This document shows positions 20,667 through 29,224 of a stretch of DNA of 64,000 nt, one piece after another. This DNA is from VRUE01 sp963737575 (GTDB lineage: Bacteria; Actinomycetota; Thermoleophilia; Solirubrobacterales; 70-9). The notes under the pieces were generated by a model. It had not been told where the DNA came from and did not search any database. It saw only the letters and a program-made list of their open reading frames with translations. Made by a program: the position numbers and the translations under genes. The stretch lies in NCBI GenBank assembly GCA_963737575.1, contig CAVTTJ010000009.1, positions 1-64,000 on the forward strand, written 5' to 3'. Each line of letters starts with the position of its first letter. Positions within the stretch are counted from its first letter, which is position 1.

Positions 20667-21713
20667 ATGCCAGAGGCTGGCCTCAAAGAGCTGCTCGAGG
20701 CTGGAGTCCACTTCGGACACCAGACCCGGCGCTGGAACCCGAACATGCGCCGATACATCTTCGGCGAGCTCGACGGGATCCACATCATCGACCTCGTCCA
20801 GACGGAGGAGCTGCTGGAGAACGCCCGCCGCTTCGCCGGCGAGCTCGCATCCGGCGGCGGCACCGTCCTCTTCGTCGGGACCAAGAAGCAGGCGCGCGGC
20901 GCCGTCGAGTCCTGGGCGCAGCGCTGCAAGATGCCGTATGTGAGCCAGCGCTGGCTCGGCGGCCTGCTGACCAACTACAACACGATCTCCGCCCGGATCT
21001 CCCGCCTCCACGAGCTGACCACCTGGCAGGAGGAGGGCAAACTCGATCTGTTGCCGACCAAGGAGCGGATGGGGATGCAGGCCGAGCTCGCCAAGCTCGA
21101 GTTCAACCTCGGCGGCGTGCGCGACATGGACCGGCTCCCCGACGCGGTCTTCGTCACCGACCTCAAAACGGAGGAGATCGCTGTTCGCGAGGCGGTGCGG
21201 CTGAGGATCCCGATCATCGGACTCGTCGACACCAATTGCGACCCGACCCAGATCGACTACGTGATCCCCGGCAACGACGACGCGATCCGTTCCTGCGAGC
21301 TCGTGATCGGGACGATCGGGGGCGCGATCGAGACCGGCGCCGGCGCCTGGCGCCAGCAGGAGGAAAAGCGGATCGCCGAGGAGATGGAGCGGCGCCGCAA
21401 GGAGGACGAAGAGCGGAAGAAACGCGAGGAGGAAGAGAAAGCCCGCGTTGCGGCCGAGGAGGCGGCGAAAGTCGCTGCCCAGGCCGCTGCTGCGGCGAAA
21501 GCCCAAGAGCCCCGGCCCGCGGGTCCTGTCGCGGGTGATGGGCCTTCGTCCTCGCAGGCTGCGGGCAAAGGCCCCGGAGGGGCCGTCAAACCGGGGGCCG
21601 GAGGGTCGCCCGGCGGCAGCGGACGCGTAGCGGAGCAACCGCCGGTTGGCTCGACCCCGGCCGGCTCCGATCGCAATCTGACTCCTTCGGAGCCGGCCGG
21701 GGGCAAGTCGTGA
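20667..21713 (+). CDS. rpsB: 30S ribosomal protein S2 with long C-terminal extension
   Basis: 348 aa versus ~250 for typical S2. The core (residues 1-~225) has LLEAGVHFGHQTRRWNPNM, ILFVGTKKQ-like VLFVGTKKQARGAVE, RWLGGLLTNYNTI and DTNCDPTQIDYVIPGNDDA. The extension is a charged Glu/Arg/Lys helix (~230-275), then an Ala/Gly/Pro low-complexity tail. The last ~20 codons are encoded by a 16 bp perfect inverted repeat. A Shine-Dalgarno (AAGGAG) precedes the ATG. A possible -10 TACAAT lies at 20550-20555. The stop overlaps the tsf GTG. Confidence 0.95.
   Translation: MPEAGLKELLEAGVHFGHQTRRWNPNMRRYIFGELDGIHIIDLVQTEELLENARRFAGELASGGGTVLFVGTKKQARGAVESWAQRCKMPYVSQRWLGGLLTNYNTISARISRLHELTTWQEEGKLDLLPTKERMGMQAELAKLEFNLGGVRDMDRLPDAVFVTDLKTEEIAVREAVRLRIPIIGLVDTNCDPTQIDYVIPGNDDAIRSCELVIGTIGGAIETGAGAWRQQEEKRIAEEMERRRKEDEERKKREEEEKARVAAEEAAKVAAQAAAAAKAQEPRPAGPVAGDGPSSSQAAGKGPGGAVKPGAGGSPGGSGRVAEQPPVGSTPAGSDRNLTPSEPAGGKS
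21655..21702 (+). repeat. 16 bp perfect inverted repeat in the rpsB 3-prime end
   Basis: CCCCGGCCGGCTCCGA (21655-21670) and TCGGAGCCGGCCGGGG (21687-21702) with a 16 nt loop. The loop TCGCAATCTGACTCC-like centre resembles the centres of the hisF and tsf-pyrH repeat copies. As RNA it would form a very stable hairpin ending 8 nt before the tsf start codon, and could affect the rpsB/tsf expression ratio. Confidence 0.75.
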
Positions 21714-22312
21714 GCGTTTCGGCGGCGGATGTGAAGGCGCTTCGGGATCGGACCGGGGCGGCGATGATGGACTGCAAAGCGGCCCTGGCGGAGGCCGACG
21801 GCGACGCCGATCGCGCGGTCGAGATCCTCAGGGTCAAGGGCCAGGCCTCCGCGGCCAAGCGCGAGGGGCGCGGCACCAACGAGGGTGTCGTCGCCTCCTA
21901 CGTTCACGCCAACGACAGGGTCGGGGCGATGGTCGAAGTCCAGTGCGAGACCGACTTCGTCGCCCGCAACGAGGATTTCAGGGCCTTCGCCTACGAGGTG
22001 GCGCTGCACATCGCAGCGACCGCGCCTCAGTACGTCTCCTCGGAGGAGATCCCGGAGGACGAACGTGAGGCTGAGCGGCGGGTCTTCGAGGAGACGGCCC
22101 GCGAGGACGGCAAACCGGACAACGTCGTCGAGAAAATCGTCGACGGCCAGCTCGCCAAGTGGGCGAAGGAGGTCGCGCTGCTCGACCAGTCGCACGTCAA
22201 CGCCGATAAGCACGACTCGAAGTCGATCGAGGAGCTGCGCCAGGAGATGGCGGCGAAGACCGGCGAGAACATACGGATCGCCCGGTTCGCCTACTTCCGC
22301 GTCGGTCAATGA
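21710..22312 (+). CDS. tsf: Elongation factor Ts
   Basis: 200 aa, the short form seen in actinobacteria and others. It exchanges GDP for GTP on EF-Tu. The N-terminal UBA-like domain has VKALRDRTGAAMMDCKAAL and the core has VEVQCETDFVARNEDF, the EF-Tu-contacting TDFV motif. The C-terminal HVNADKHDSKSIEELRQEM ends the dimerisation region. GTG 21710 overlaps the rpsB stop. A repeat element begins at its own stop codon. Confidence 0.96.
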   Translation: MSVSAADVKALRDRTGAAMMDCKAALAEADGDADRAVEILRVKGQASAAKREGRGTNEGVVASYVHANDRVGAMVEVQCETDFVARNEDFRAFAYEVALHIAATAPQYVSSEEIPEDEREAERRVFEETAREDGKPDNVVEKIVDGQLAKWAKEVALLDQSHVNADKHDSKSIEELRQEMAAKTGENIRIARFAYFRVGQ

Positions 22313-22370
22313 GGCGGAGCGGAGCGAGCGTCACGATCTGACCTCCGCGAGCGGAGCGAAGCCGAAATCT
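22310..22370 (+). repeat. GAGCGAGC-type repeat between tsf and pyrH
   Basis: This fills the whole tsf-pyrH gap in the orientation of the genes. It contains GGCGGAGCGGAGCGAGCGTC, a centre ATCTGACC, then TCCGCGAGCGGAGCGAAG; CTCCGC-GAGC-GGAG is a near-perfect short palindrome. An ATG overlapping the tsf stop (ATGA) opens a ten-codon frame ending TGA. Layout matches copies at tyrS and 40388. Confidence 0.65.
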
Positions 22371-23105
22371 ATGGAGTCGAAGCCTAAGTTCTCTCGCATC
22401 CTCCTGAAGCTCTCGGGGGAGGCGCTGATGGGAGAGCTCGAGTTCGGGACCGATGCCGGCGAGGTGCAGCGGATCGCGCGCCAGGTCGCGGCCGTGCGGG
22501 CGCGGGGCGTGGAGGTCGCGATCGTCGTCGGCGCCGGCAACATCTTCCGCGGCCTCGAGGCGGCAGCGGCCGGGATGGACCGCGCGACCGGCGATTACAT
22601 GGGGATGCTCGCCACGGTCCTCAATGCGCTGACGCTCCAGGACGCGCTCGAGACGATCGGCGAGCACACCCGGGTGATGTCGGCGATCGACGTCAAGGAG
22701 GTCGCCGAGCCCTACATCCGCCGCCGCGCGATGCGCCATCTCGAGAAAGGCAGGGTGGTGATCTTCGCGGCGGGGACGGGCAACCCGTTCTTCACCACCG
22801 ACACCGCCGCCGCGCTCCGCGCCCTCGAGATCCGCGCCGAAGCGATCCTGATGGCGAAGAACGGCGTCGAGGGCGTCTACGACTCCGATCCGGCGACCAA
22901 CCCCGACGCCGAGTTCATCCCCGAGATCAGCCACCGCGAGGCGCTCGAGCGCGGGCTGAAGGTGATGGACTCGACCGCGCTCTCCCTCTGCATGGACAAC
23001 GGCCTCCCGATCTATGTCTTCAACATGGGAGACGAGTCGAACATAGATAGGATCGTCGGCGGCGAGAGAGTGGGCACGTTGGTCTCCAACGAACCCGCCG
23101 GCTAG
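22371..23105 (+). CDS. pyrH: UMP kinase
   Basis: 244 aa. It phosphorylates UMP to UDP, a hexameric amino-acid-kinase-fold enzyme. Signatures are ILLKLSGEALMG, VVGAGNIFRG, GMLATVLNALTLQDALE, FAAGTGNPFFTTDTAA and KNGVEGVYDSDP. Start ATG 22371 gives the normal length and lies right after a repeat element. It is followed by frr after 13 bp with an AGGAGAG ribosome binding site. Confidence 0.96.
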   Translation: MESKPKFSRILLKLSGEALMGELEFGTDAGEVQRIARQVAAVRARGVEVAIVVGAGNIFRGLEAAAAGMDRATGDYMGMLATVLNALTLQDALETIGEHTRVMSAIDVKEVAEPYIRRRAMRHLEKGRVVIFAAGTGNPFFTTDTAAALRALEIRAEAILMAKNGVEGVYDSDPATNPDAEFIPEISHREALERGLKVMDSTALSLCMDNGLPIYVFNMGDESNIDRIVGGERVGTLVSNEPAG

Positions 23106-23118
23106 GAGAGATTGACCA

Positions 23119-23682
23119 GTGGAGCTGATCGACGAGCTGCTCAAAGACGCCCAGGACCGGATGACCAAGTCGGTCGAGTCGAGCCGCGGAGAGCTGGCGA
23201 CGGTTCGGACCGGCCGCGCGTCCCCGCATCTGCTCGACCGGATCACGGTCGACTACTACGGCTCGCCGACACCGCTCAAGCAGCTCGCCAACATCGCCGC
23301 CTCCGACGCGCGCCTGCTCACCGTCACCCCATTCGACAAGTCGGCGATCGAGGCGATCGAGAAGGCGATCCGCGAGTCCGACGTCGGGCTGACGCCAAGC
23401 AACGACGGCAGCCTGATCCGGCTCGGGATCCCGGAGCTGACCGAGGAGCGGCGCCGCGAGATGGTCAAGGTGGTCCACGGGGTGGCGGAGGAGGGGAGGG
23501 TCGCGGTTCGCAACATCCGCCGCGACACGATGCACGACCTGCGCGAGCTGAAAAAGGAAGGTGAAGCGGGCGAGGACGACGAGCGCCGCGCCGAGACGAC
23601 CCTCCAGAAGCACACAGACGAGGCGGTCGCGGAGATCGACACTCTCCTCAAGGGAAAGGAAGAGGAGATCCTGGAGGTGTGA
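23119..23682 (+). CDS. frr: Ribosome recycling factor
   Basis: 187 aa. With EF-G it splits the post-termination ribosome. The three-helix bundle and hinge are recognisable from MTKSVESSRGELATVRTGRA, ITVDYYGSPTPLKQLANI and IRLGIPELTEERRREMVK. The GTG start is preceded by TAGGAGAGATT. The stop overlaps the uppS GTG. This tsf-pyrH-frr-uppS-cdsA order is widely conserved. Confidence 0.96.
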   Translation: MELIDELLKDAQDRMTKSVESSRGELATVRTGRASPHLLDRITVDYYGSPTPLKQLANIAASDARLLTVTPFDKSAIEAIEKAIRESDVGLTPSNDGSLIRLGIPELTEERRREMVKVVHGVAEEGRVAVRNIRRDTMHDLRELKKEGEAGEDDERRAETTLQKHTDEAVAEIDTLLKGKEEEILEV

Positions 23683-24347
23683 GCGCCTCCGCGCGGTACG
23701 TCGCAATCATCACCGACGGCAACGGCCGCTGGGCGCAGCAGCGGGGGCTGCCGGTCGTCGAGGGTCACAGAGCCGGGGCCGACACCGTCAAGGCGCGGCT
23801 CCGCGATGCGGTCGAGCTTGGGGTCGAGGAGCTGACCGTGTACTCGTTCTCGACCGAGAACTGGTCGCGCCCTGCCGAGGAGGTCTCGGGGCTGTTTCAG
23901 ATGTTCGGCGAACGAATCGACGCCGAGACCCCGGAGCTGAAAGAGGAAGGCGTGCGGATGCGGTTCATCGGGCGCCGCGAGGGGATCGCGCAGGATCTGG
24001 TCGAGCGGATGAGGTGGGCCGAGGAGACGACGGCGGCGAATGACCGAATCACGCTCTGCGTCGCCTTCAACTACGGCGGCAGAGCGGAGATCCTCGACGC
24101 TGCGCGAAACTTCGAGGGCGGCTCTGAGGAGGAGTTTCGCAGCCACCTCTACGCACCCGAGATGCACGACCCCGACCTCCTGATACGGACAAGCGGCGAG
24201 CAGCGGATCTCCAACTACCTGCTCTGGCAGTGCGCCTACTCGGAGCTCGTCTTCCGCGATGAGCTCTGGCCCGACTTCGGCCGAGACGCCTTCGAGTCCT
24301 CCCTCACCGAGTTCGCCGAGCGGGGACGCCGGTTCGGGGCGCGCTGA
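23679..24347 (+). CDS. uppS: Isoprenyl diphosphate (undecaprenyl-type) synthase
   Basis: 222 aa. A cis-prenyltransferase that makes the polyprenyl carrier lipid used for cell-wall precursors. IITDGNGRWAQQRGLPVVEG holds the catalytic Asp and pyrophosphate site, with the usual HRAGADTVK next, VYSFSTENWSRP in the middle and the C-terminal IRTSGEQRISNYLLWQCAYSE. Chain length (C50 or C55) cannot be told from sequence alone. GTG start overlapping frr. Confidence 0.94.
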   Translation: MSASARYVAIITDGNGRWAQQRGLPVVEGHRAGADTVKARLRDAVELGVEELTVYSFSTENWSRPAEEVSGLFQMFGERIDAETPELKEEGVRMRFIGRREGIAQDLVERMRWAEETTAANDRITLCVAFNYGGRAEILDAARNFEGGSEEEFRSHLYAPEMHDPDLLIRTSGEQRISNYLLWQCAYSELVFRDELWPDFGRDAFESSLTEFAERGRRFGAR

Positions 24348-24498
24348 TGGAGTCGGGCGGCGAGGAGAGGGGGGACGGCGCAACCAGTCCTCCGAGTTCG
24401 ATCGCGCGGTCGACCACTTCGAGGAACTCGACGATGCGACGGCCGCACAGGACCGCCCGTCGCGGCCGCCGGCGCCACCGCGGCCCGAACGGCGCCAG

Positions 24499-25296
24499 AT
24501 GCGGGGAGAGACGATTCGCAGGATCCTCGTCGCGATCCCCTGGATTGCGTTCGCGATCGCGATCACCATCGCCGGCGGCATCGCCTTCGCGATCGCGATG
24601 ATCGCGATCGGCCTGCTCTGCACTCGCGAGTTCCTGGCGATGTCGGCGCCGGTCCGGCCGATCGGGATCGCCGCCTACCTGACGGTGGCGGCGCTGGTCA
24701 TCGCCGCCCATTTCGGCACTGCCTTCAACGTGATGCTCGTCCTCGCGGCTTCCTTCCCCGTCCTCTTCGTCCTCGGCGCCGATCGCAAATTCCGCGACGG
24801 GGTCACGATCTCGATGGGCGTGACGCTGCTGGGGATCGTCTGGATCGGGATCCCGCTGGTCCACGCGGTGCTCCTCCGCGACCTGCCCGACCACGGCGCC
24901 GCCCTCCTGATCGACGTCCTCGTCGGAACCTTCGCCTGCGACACCGGCGCCTACGCGACCGGCCGGATGTTCGGCTCGCACCGGATCGCCCCCAGCCTCT
25001 CGCCGAACAAGACCGTCGAGGGGCTGATCGGCGGCTTCGTGATCGGCACGATGGCCTTCTGGTTCGCCGGCCTCTACCAGAACTGGCTGTCGGGAGCCGA
25101 TGCCCTGATCATCGGCGCCGCGGTCGCGATCTTCGCCCCGATCGGCGATCTCTTCGAGTCGATGGTCAAGCGCGACCTCGGCACCAAGGACACCGGCAGG
25201 CTGTTCGGGCCGCATGGCGGCCTCCTCGATCGGCTCGACGCGGTGTTCTTCACCGTCGTGGTCGGTTACTACCTGGCGATCCAACTCGTCTACTGA
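24499..25296 (+). CDS. cdsA: Phosphatidate cytidylyltransferase; true start probably upstream across a G-run frameshift
   Basis: 265 aa from ATG 24499. It makes CDP-diacylglycerol from CTP and phosphatidate, the branch point to all phospholipids. About eight membrane segments are seen; the family signature is SLSPNKTVEGLIGGFV and SMVKRDLGTKDTGRLFGPHG near the C-terminus. Coding signal continues upstream in this frame (SSEFDRAVDHFEELDD), but the ATG at 24347 that overlaps the uppS stop is one base out of frame. Adding one G to the six-G run (~24369-24374) joins it into MESGGEERGGRRNQSSEF..., so the natural start is probably 24347. An in-frame ATG at 24259 inside uppS is less likely. Confidence 0.9.
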   Translation: MRGETIRRILVAIPWIAFAIAITIAGGIAFAIAMIAIGLLCTREFLAMSAPVRPIGIAAYLTVAALVIAAHFGTAFNVMLVLAASFPVLFVLGADRKFRDGVTISMGVTLLGIVWIGIPLVHAVLLRDLPDHGAALLIDVLVGTFACDTGAYATGRMFGSHRIAPSLSPNKTVEGLIGGFVIGTMAFWFAGLYQNWLSGADALIIGAAVAIFAPIGDLFESMVKRDLGTKDTGRLFGPHGGLLDRLDAVFFTVVVGYYLAIQLVY

Positions 25297-25324
25297 GAGA
25301 CCCCGGGCTGCCAAACTTCCTTGG

Positions 25325-26470
25325 ATGAGGAAACTGGTCATCCTCGGCGCCACCGGCTCGATCGGGGCCCAGGCGCTCCAGATCGTCGCTGCCTCCGACG
25401 ACCTTCAGGTCGTCGGCCTCGCCGCGGGCGCGAGCTGGGAGCCGCTGGTCGAGGCCGCGGGCCGGCATGGCGTTCCGACGGTCGCCCTGGCCGACGGCGA
25501 TGCCGCCGGGATGGCGCGGTCCGCCTGGGACGGGCAGGTGCTCGAGGGCGAGGAGGGAATCCGAAGGCTTGTCGCCGAGTCCGGCGCCGACCTCATCCTG
25601 AACGGGATCGTCGGTGCCGCCGGCCTCGGTCCGACCGTCGTCGCGCTCAGCGAGGGGATCGACGTCGCTCTCGCCAACAAGGAGAGCCTCGTGATCGGCG
25701 GCGAGCTGACGATGGCGCTCGCCGAGGCGACAGGGGCGCGGTTGCTGCCGGTGGACTCCGAGCACTCGGCTCTCTTCCAGTTGATCGCCTCCCAGCCCCC
25801 GGGAGCCGTCGACCGCCTCGTCCTCACCGCCTCCGGCGGACCGTTCCGCGGCCGCACCGACCTCGCCGAGGTTACCGTCGAGGACGCCCTCGCCCACCCG
25901 ACCTGGCGCATGGGCGGGCGGATCACGATCGACTCGGCGACGCTCATGAACAAGGGGTTCGAGGCGATCGAGGCCCACCTCCTGTTCGGGGTCCCCTTCG
26001 GCAGGATCGAGGTCGTGATCCACCCGCAGTCGATCGTCCACTCGCTGATCGACCTCAACGACGGCGCCACGCTGGCCCACCTCGGCTACCCGGACATGCG
26101 GGTCCCGATCTCCTACGCGCTCCACTATCCCGAGCGTGCCGACGTCGACGTTCCGCGGCTCGACCTCGCCACGGTCGGCGACCTCGCCTTCGAGGAGCCC
26201 GACCTCGAGACGTTCGCCTGCCTGCGGATCGCCCTCGAGGCTGGTGCGGCGGGCGGCAGCGCGCCCTGCGTGCTGAACGCAGCCGACGAGGTCGCGGTCG
26301 CCGCCTTCCTCGCCGGCCGTATCCCGTTCACCGCGATCGCCGCCGCGGTCGAGGACGTCCTCGCCGAGATGCCGGCGCGGCCCGTGACCCACTTCGAGGA
26401 CCTGTTCGCGATCGACGAGGAGGCCCGGCGCCGCACCGAGGAGCGGATCGGGGGGTTTGCAGCGGTATGA
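25325..26470 (+). CDS. dxr: 1-deoxy-D-xylulose 5-phosphate reductoisomerase
   Basis: 381 aa. It converts DXP to MEP with NADPH, the committed step of the methylerythritol phosphate isoprenoid route. The Rossmann motif ILGATGSIGAQALQI (residues 5-19) and the metal/substrate sites LPVDSEHSALFQ, LTASGGPFRG and TLMNKGFEAIEAH are intact. Start ATG 25325 places the Rossmann motif at the N-terminus. The stop overlaps rseP. ispG, later in the same route, is 3.7 kb downstream. Confidence 0.95.
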   Translation: MRKLVILGATGSIGAQALQIVAASDDLQVVGLAAGASWEPLVEAAGRHGVPTVALADGDAAGMARSAWDGQVLEGEEGIRRLVAESGADLILNGIVGAAGLGPTVVALSEGIDVALANKESLVIGGELTMALAEATGARLLPVDSEHSALFQLIASQPPGAVDRLVLTASGGPFRGRTDLAEVTVEDALAHPTWRMGGRITIDSATLMNKGFEAIEAHLLFGVPFGRIEVVIHPQSIVHSLIDLNDGATLAHLGYPDMRVPISYALHYPERADVDVPRLDLATVGDLAFEEPDLETFACLRIALEAGAAGGSAPCVLNAADEVAVAAFLAGRIPFTAIAAAVEDVLAEMPARPVTHFEDLFAIDEEARRRTEERIGGFAAV

Positions 26471-27561
26471 ACTGGGTCCTAATCGTCCTTGGCTTCTCGG
26501 CGCTGGTCATCCTCCACGAGGGCGGACACTTCTTTGCGGCCAAGGCGACGGGGATGCGGGTCGAGAAGTTCTTCCTCTTCTTCGGGCCGAAGCTCGTCTC
26601 GATCAAGCGCGGCGAGACCGAGTACGGGATCGCGACGATCCCCGCGGGTGGCTTCGTGAAAATCACCGGGATGAACCCCGATGAGGAACTGCCGCCCGAG
26701 ATCGCGGCCCGGGGCTACTACCACCAGCCCATCTGGAAGCGGATTCTCGTCATCGGCGCCGGGCCGGCGGTGAACATCGCGATCGGGCTGGCGATTCTGT
26801 TCTTCCTGTTCCTTCAATATGGGGTCTACGAAAGCGCTCAGACCGTCGGCAAAGTCGAAGCCGGCACTCCCGCGGCTGGCCTGCTGAAGCCGGGCGACGA
26901 AATCGTCGCCTTAGACGGGCAGCGCTATGCCGGCCTTGACACCGAAGCCAGGCTCGAACATTTCATCGACGATGTCGCCTCGCACCGCTGTGCGGGCAAG
27001 CAGGTCGACGGCTGCCGGGCGGCGACACCGGTCACGATCACGATCCGCCGCGACGGCAACACGAAAACCGTCAGCCTCCGGCCCGAATACGACGCCAAGG
27101 TCGACCGGACCCGAATCGGGATCTCCTACGGCGAAGAACACACCGAATACGGCGTCGGCGGGGCCGCCGGCAAGGCACTCGACTCGACGTGGATGGTCGC
27201 CAGCCGGACGGTCTCGGTATTCGGCCGGCTATTCGAAGAGAAGCAGCGCAAGCAGGTCTCGGGCGTCGTCGGGGTCAGCGACGTCGCGAACGAAACCCTC
27301 GACGAAAGCACCCGGAAAACCCTTGCCCTGGTGGCCCTGGTCAGCCTCTCGCTCGGGCTGATCAACCTCTTCCCGTTCCTGCCACTCGACGGCGGCCACA
27401 TCTTCTGGAGCCTGGTTGAGAAGGTGCGAGGCAGGCCGGTGCCCTTCCGCGTGATGGAGCGGGCGGGCGTGATCGGGTTCGCCCTCGTGATCACGCTCTT
27501 CTTCATCGGCCTCACGAACGACATCGGCCGCATCAGCGGCGGCGGCTTCGGCGGGCACTAG
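26467..27561 (+). CDS. rseP: Site-2 protease family intramembrane zinc metalloprotease (RseP-like)
   Basis: 364 aa. Zinc-binding HEGGH (His17, Glu18, His21) is in the first membrane segment, and the second metal motif FLPLDGGHIFW is in the penultimate one. One PDZ domain sits between (VGKVEAGTPAAGLLKPGDEI). It cleaves membrane-bound regulators such as anti-sigma factors, and remnant signal peptides. The extracytoplasmic PDZ part uses GAA for 12 of 13 Glu codons, whereas the membrane/cytoplasmic parts use GAG for 8 of 9. It is followed by convergent minus-strand genes. Confidence 0.93.
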   Translation: MNWVLIVLGFSALVILHEGGHFFAAKATGMRVEKFFLFFGPKLVSIKRGETEYGIATIPAGGFVKITGMNPDEELPPEIAARGYYHQPIWKRILVIGAGPAVNIAIGLAILFFLFLQYGVYESAQTVGKVEAGTPAAGLLKPGDEIVALDGQRYAGLDTEARLEHFIDDVASHRCAGKQVDGCRAATPVTITIRRDGNTKTVSLRPEYDAKVDRTRIGISYGEEHTEYGVGGAAGKALDSTWMVASRTVSVFGRLFEEKQRKQVSGVVGVSDVANETLDESTRKTLALVALVSLSLGLINLFPFLPLDGGHIFWSLVEKVRGRPVPFRVMERAGVIGFALVITLFFIGLTNDIGRISGGGFGGH

Positions 27562-27574
27562 CCCAGCTGTTCGC

Positions 27575-29224
27575 CTACCTGGCGCCGACCACCTTGAAGC
27601 TGACCGAGGCCGGCGTCGGGTCGGCGACGCCGCCGACCACCGCTTTGACCCGGATCCTGTGCCGCCCCGGTTTCAGCGACGGGGCGGTGAAGGGCGAGCG
27701 GCATGCCTTGAACGGTTTGACGTCTACGCTGCACAGGTAGCTGACCCCGCTCCCGGCCGCGCTGAATTTGATCGTCGGCGTGCGGTCGTGGGTCTTCGCC
27801 GCCGGCTTTAGGGTGATCTTCGTTTCGGGAGGCGGCGTCACTTCCGGTTGTGGCGTTGGGGTAGGCGCGGGCGGCGGTGGCGGCGGAGGAGGGGGGGGCG
27901 GAGGGGGAGTGGAGCTGGTGGTGAAGGTCTGATCGAGGCCTTCCCGTTCCCCTCCGGCGCTCTTCGCGACCACCTGGAAGTGGTAGGTCGTGGCCGGCAG
28001 AAGTCCCGTCAGCGGCGCGGACACGTTGACATTGGTGGTGCCTTTGCCCGCGGCCGTTTCGGCGGTTTTCTGCCCGTAGGCTTCCGTCAAGCCGTAGTTG
28101 AAGAAGTACTTGGTTTCCAGGCCTTTCGGATTGACGACTCCTTCCAGGGATGCGACCGTTTCGCCGACTCCGACCGCCTGCCCGGTGCTCACCACCGGAG
28201 GTTCGTTGGCGGTGGTCGTAAATGCCTTGTCGATCCCCTTGACTTCGCCCCCAATCGCCGAGTTCTTCGCGACGAGCTGGAAGTGATACAGCGTTTGGGG
28301 TTCGAGTCCGGTAACGACCTTCGACACGGCGGCGTTCGACGTTCCGGCGGGAAGTTCAACTTCAGCGGTTTTTTCCCCGTAGGCTTCGGTCTTCCCGTAG
28401 TTGAAGAAGTATTTGGTCGCCAGGCCCTTCGGGTTGACCGTGCCTTTCAGCGTGGCTTCGGTTTTGCCGACTCCGGTGGCCGGTTCCGTCGTCGCGGTAG
28501 GCGGGCCGGCGGTCGTGAATGTGCGGTCGGTGCCCATCGACGTCCCGGTCCCGTTTGAGGCGAACATTCTGAAGTGATAGGTCGTCGCCGCCGTCAGCCC
28601 GGTGATCGCTTGGGTCTTGGAGTGGGCCACATTGTCAGAGGAGCCAAGAGGTTCATGGGTGGATTCCTGACCGTAGCCTTCCGTCGTTCCCCATTTGAAC
28701 CAGAATTCGGTCGCCTGCCCAGAAGGGTTGACCTTTCCGTTGAGTGTCGCTCCGGTTTCGGTTACGCCAGTCGCCGGTTCCGTGGTCACGACCGGCGGTT
28801 GGGGCCCTGTTGCCTGGACCGTGATCGTTCCCGTCATCTGTTCGGGGTGCACGTAACAGTGGAACGCATAGCTTCCCGACGTGTTGAAGGTGCAGGTGCC
28901 GCTCCAGTTCGTCTGCCCCAGGGATGGCACACCCGGGCAACTGGGCGTTTCCGGGTCGCCGGCGTTCCAGACCACCGCGTGCGGGACAGTGCCGGATCCG
29001 TTCTTGAATTCGACTGTGCCTCCAGTGTTCACCGTGGCAGTGGAGGGCGTCCAGGCATAGGTCGCAAGAGAGGTGCCGGTGGCTTCTATGGTCTTGTCGG
29101 CCGCAAACCCGCTGATCGCGCCGAAGGCGAGCAGCGACCCGCCCAGCGCGGTGACGAGCAGGACGTGGGTGAGCATATGGCGCCTGGGGAAACGCAAGCG
29201 TGGCGCGCATCGCCGGTCAGACAT
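27575..29224 (-). CDS. Secreted cupredoxin with three fibronectin-III-like modules
   Basis: 549 aa. After an N-terminal signal segment (about residues 17-42) comes a plastocyanin-like domain (~45-135) with a full type 1 copper ligand set: His82 (VPHAVVW), Cys123, His126 and Met130 (HCYVHPEQM). Three modules of ~85 aa follow, each with a GxVNPxG opening and a TTYHFxxxAxN-like strand (~140-410). A 13-proline run leads to a C-terminal Ig-like domain. Probably a surface copper or electron-transfer protein. Glu codons are mostly GAA. It overlaps the upstream cupredoxin gene by 8 bp. M17 is an alternative start. Confidence 0.8.
   Translation of the reverse strand: MSDRRCAPRLRFPRRHMLTHVLLVTALGGSLLAFGAISGFAADKTIEATGTSLATYAWTPSTATVNTGGTVEFKNGSGTVPHAVVWNAGDPETPSCPGVPSLGQTNWSGTCTFNTSGSYAFHCYVHPEQMTGTITVQATGPQPPVVTTEPATGVTETGATLNGKVNPSGQATEFWFKWGTTEGYGQESTHEPLGSSDNVAHSKTQAITGLTAATTYHFRMFASNGTGTSMGTDRTFTTAGPPTATTEPATGVGKTEATLKGTVNPKGLATKYFFNYGKTEAYGEKTAEVELPAGTSNAAVSKVVTGLEPQTLYHFQLVAKNSAIGGEVKGIDKAFTTTANEPPVVSTGQAVGVGETVASLEGVVNPKGLETKYFFNYGLTEAYGQKTAETAAGKGTTNVNVSAPLTGLLPATTYHFQVVAKSAGGEREGLDQTFTTSSTPPPPPPPPPPPPPAPTPTPQPEVTPPPETKITLKPAAKTHDRTPTIKFSAAGSGVSYLCSVDVKPFKACRSPFTAPSLKPGRHRIRVKAVVGGVADPTPASVSFKVVGAR

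Noticed and set aside
27870..27920. The CCN/GGN run in the cupredoxin-fibronectin gene as a microsatellite of interest
   Set aside because: It is in frame and encodes an ordinary proline hinge between domains.
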